A DNA stretch of 64,000 bases, taken from UBA2862 sp045658005. Its GTDB lineage: Bacteria > Bacillota > Clostridia > Christensenellales > Aristaeellaceae. Position 1 is the first letter of the stretch. Each line of letters begins with the position of its first letter. Shown piece by piece: positions 63,995 to 64,000 of the stretch. The stretch lies in assembly GCA_045658005.1 (NCBI GenBank), contig JAZOUD010000064.1:34621-98620 (forward strand), written 5' to 3'. Both the position numbers and the translations under genes were made by a program. The notes beneath the pieces are model-generated. The model searched no databases, had not been told where the DNA came from, and saw nothing but the letters and a program-made list of their open reading frames with translations.

Positions 63995-64000
63995 AATATG

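Overview
The window looks like a GC-rich Clostridia (Firmicutes) chromosome segment. Shine-Dalgarno sites are strong (AGGAGG), pyruvate:ferredoxin oxidoreductase is present, the mobile element is of the Tn1549/CTn type, and there are Firmicutes-style surface proteins. The genus cannot be fixed from sequence alone; a Christensenellales/Oscillospirales-type gut anaerobe is a guess.

Positions 1 to about 34.5 kb are most of an integrative conjugative element (ICE), cut by the left window edge. Read leftwards on the minus strand it carries a sigma-like regulator, a degenerate family-A DNA polymerase, a giant multi-repeat wall-anchored adhesin, and the transfer genes: PcfB, VirD4, a Maff2 pilin-like protein, a VirB6-like membrane protein, PrgI, VirB4, sortase B, an NlpC/P60 hydrolase and a CD1107-like protein. 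The last gene is a very large ArdC-like/LPD polyvalent protein that runs off the edge. A toxin-antitoxin pair sits on the plus strand inside the transfer block. The regulatory and mobilisation end (25.4-34.5 kb) holds three XRE regulators, an IS5-type insertion, a LexA-like repressor, a sigma factor, two paralogous relaxosome accessory proteins, a candidate oriT, a MobA/MobL relaxase and a tyrosine integrase. The integrase lies beside the 3' end of a tRNA-Asn gene, the probable integration site. Two ICE genes (CD1107-like and integrase) carry an in-frame TAG. A tnpV gene is nested out of frame inside the large polyvalent gene, with its own promoter and palindrome; the same promoter module precedes a second, free-standing tnpV.

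From 34.8 kb the content is host-like. There is recQ with an AmmeMemoRadiSam pair, then a RAYT (Y1) transposase with four REP palindromes, then PFOR. Small secreted proteins, a decayed surface-protein gene, a MITE-like inverted repeat and a PfkB sugar kinase follow. Next come a DUF2284 plus RACo-like ferredoxin/ASKHA pair, an AAA/PD-(D/E)XK protein, a repeat-containing secreted protein and a DUF4258/YgiT-type toxin-antitoxin pair. The right part holds galM, gltX, a SpoU/TrmH methyltransferase, a 5'-truncated AraC regulator, a large membrane protein (zinc ribbon, pseudokinase-like lobe, six peptidoglycan-binding repeats, three Ig-like repeats), an HAD phosphatase and a 5S rRNA gene at the right edge.
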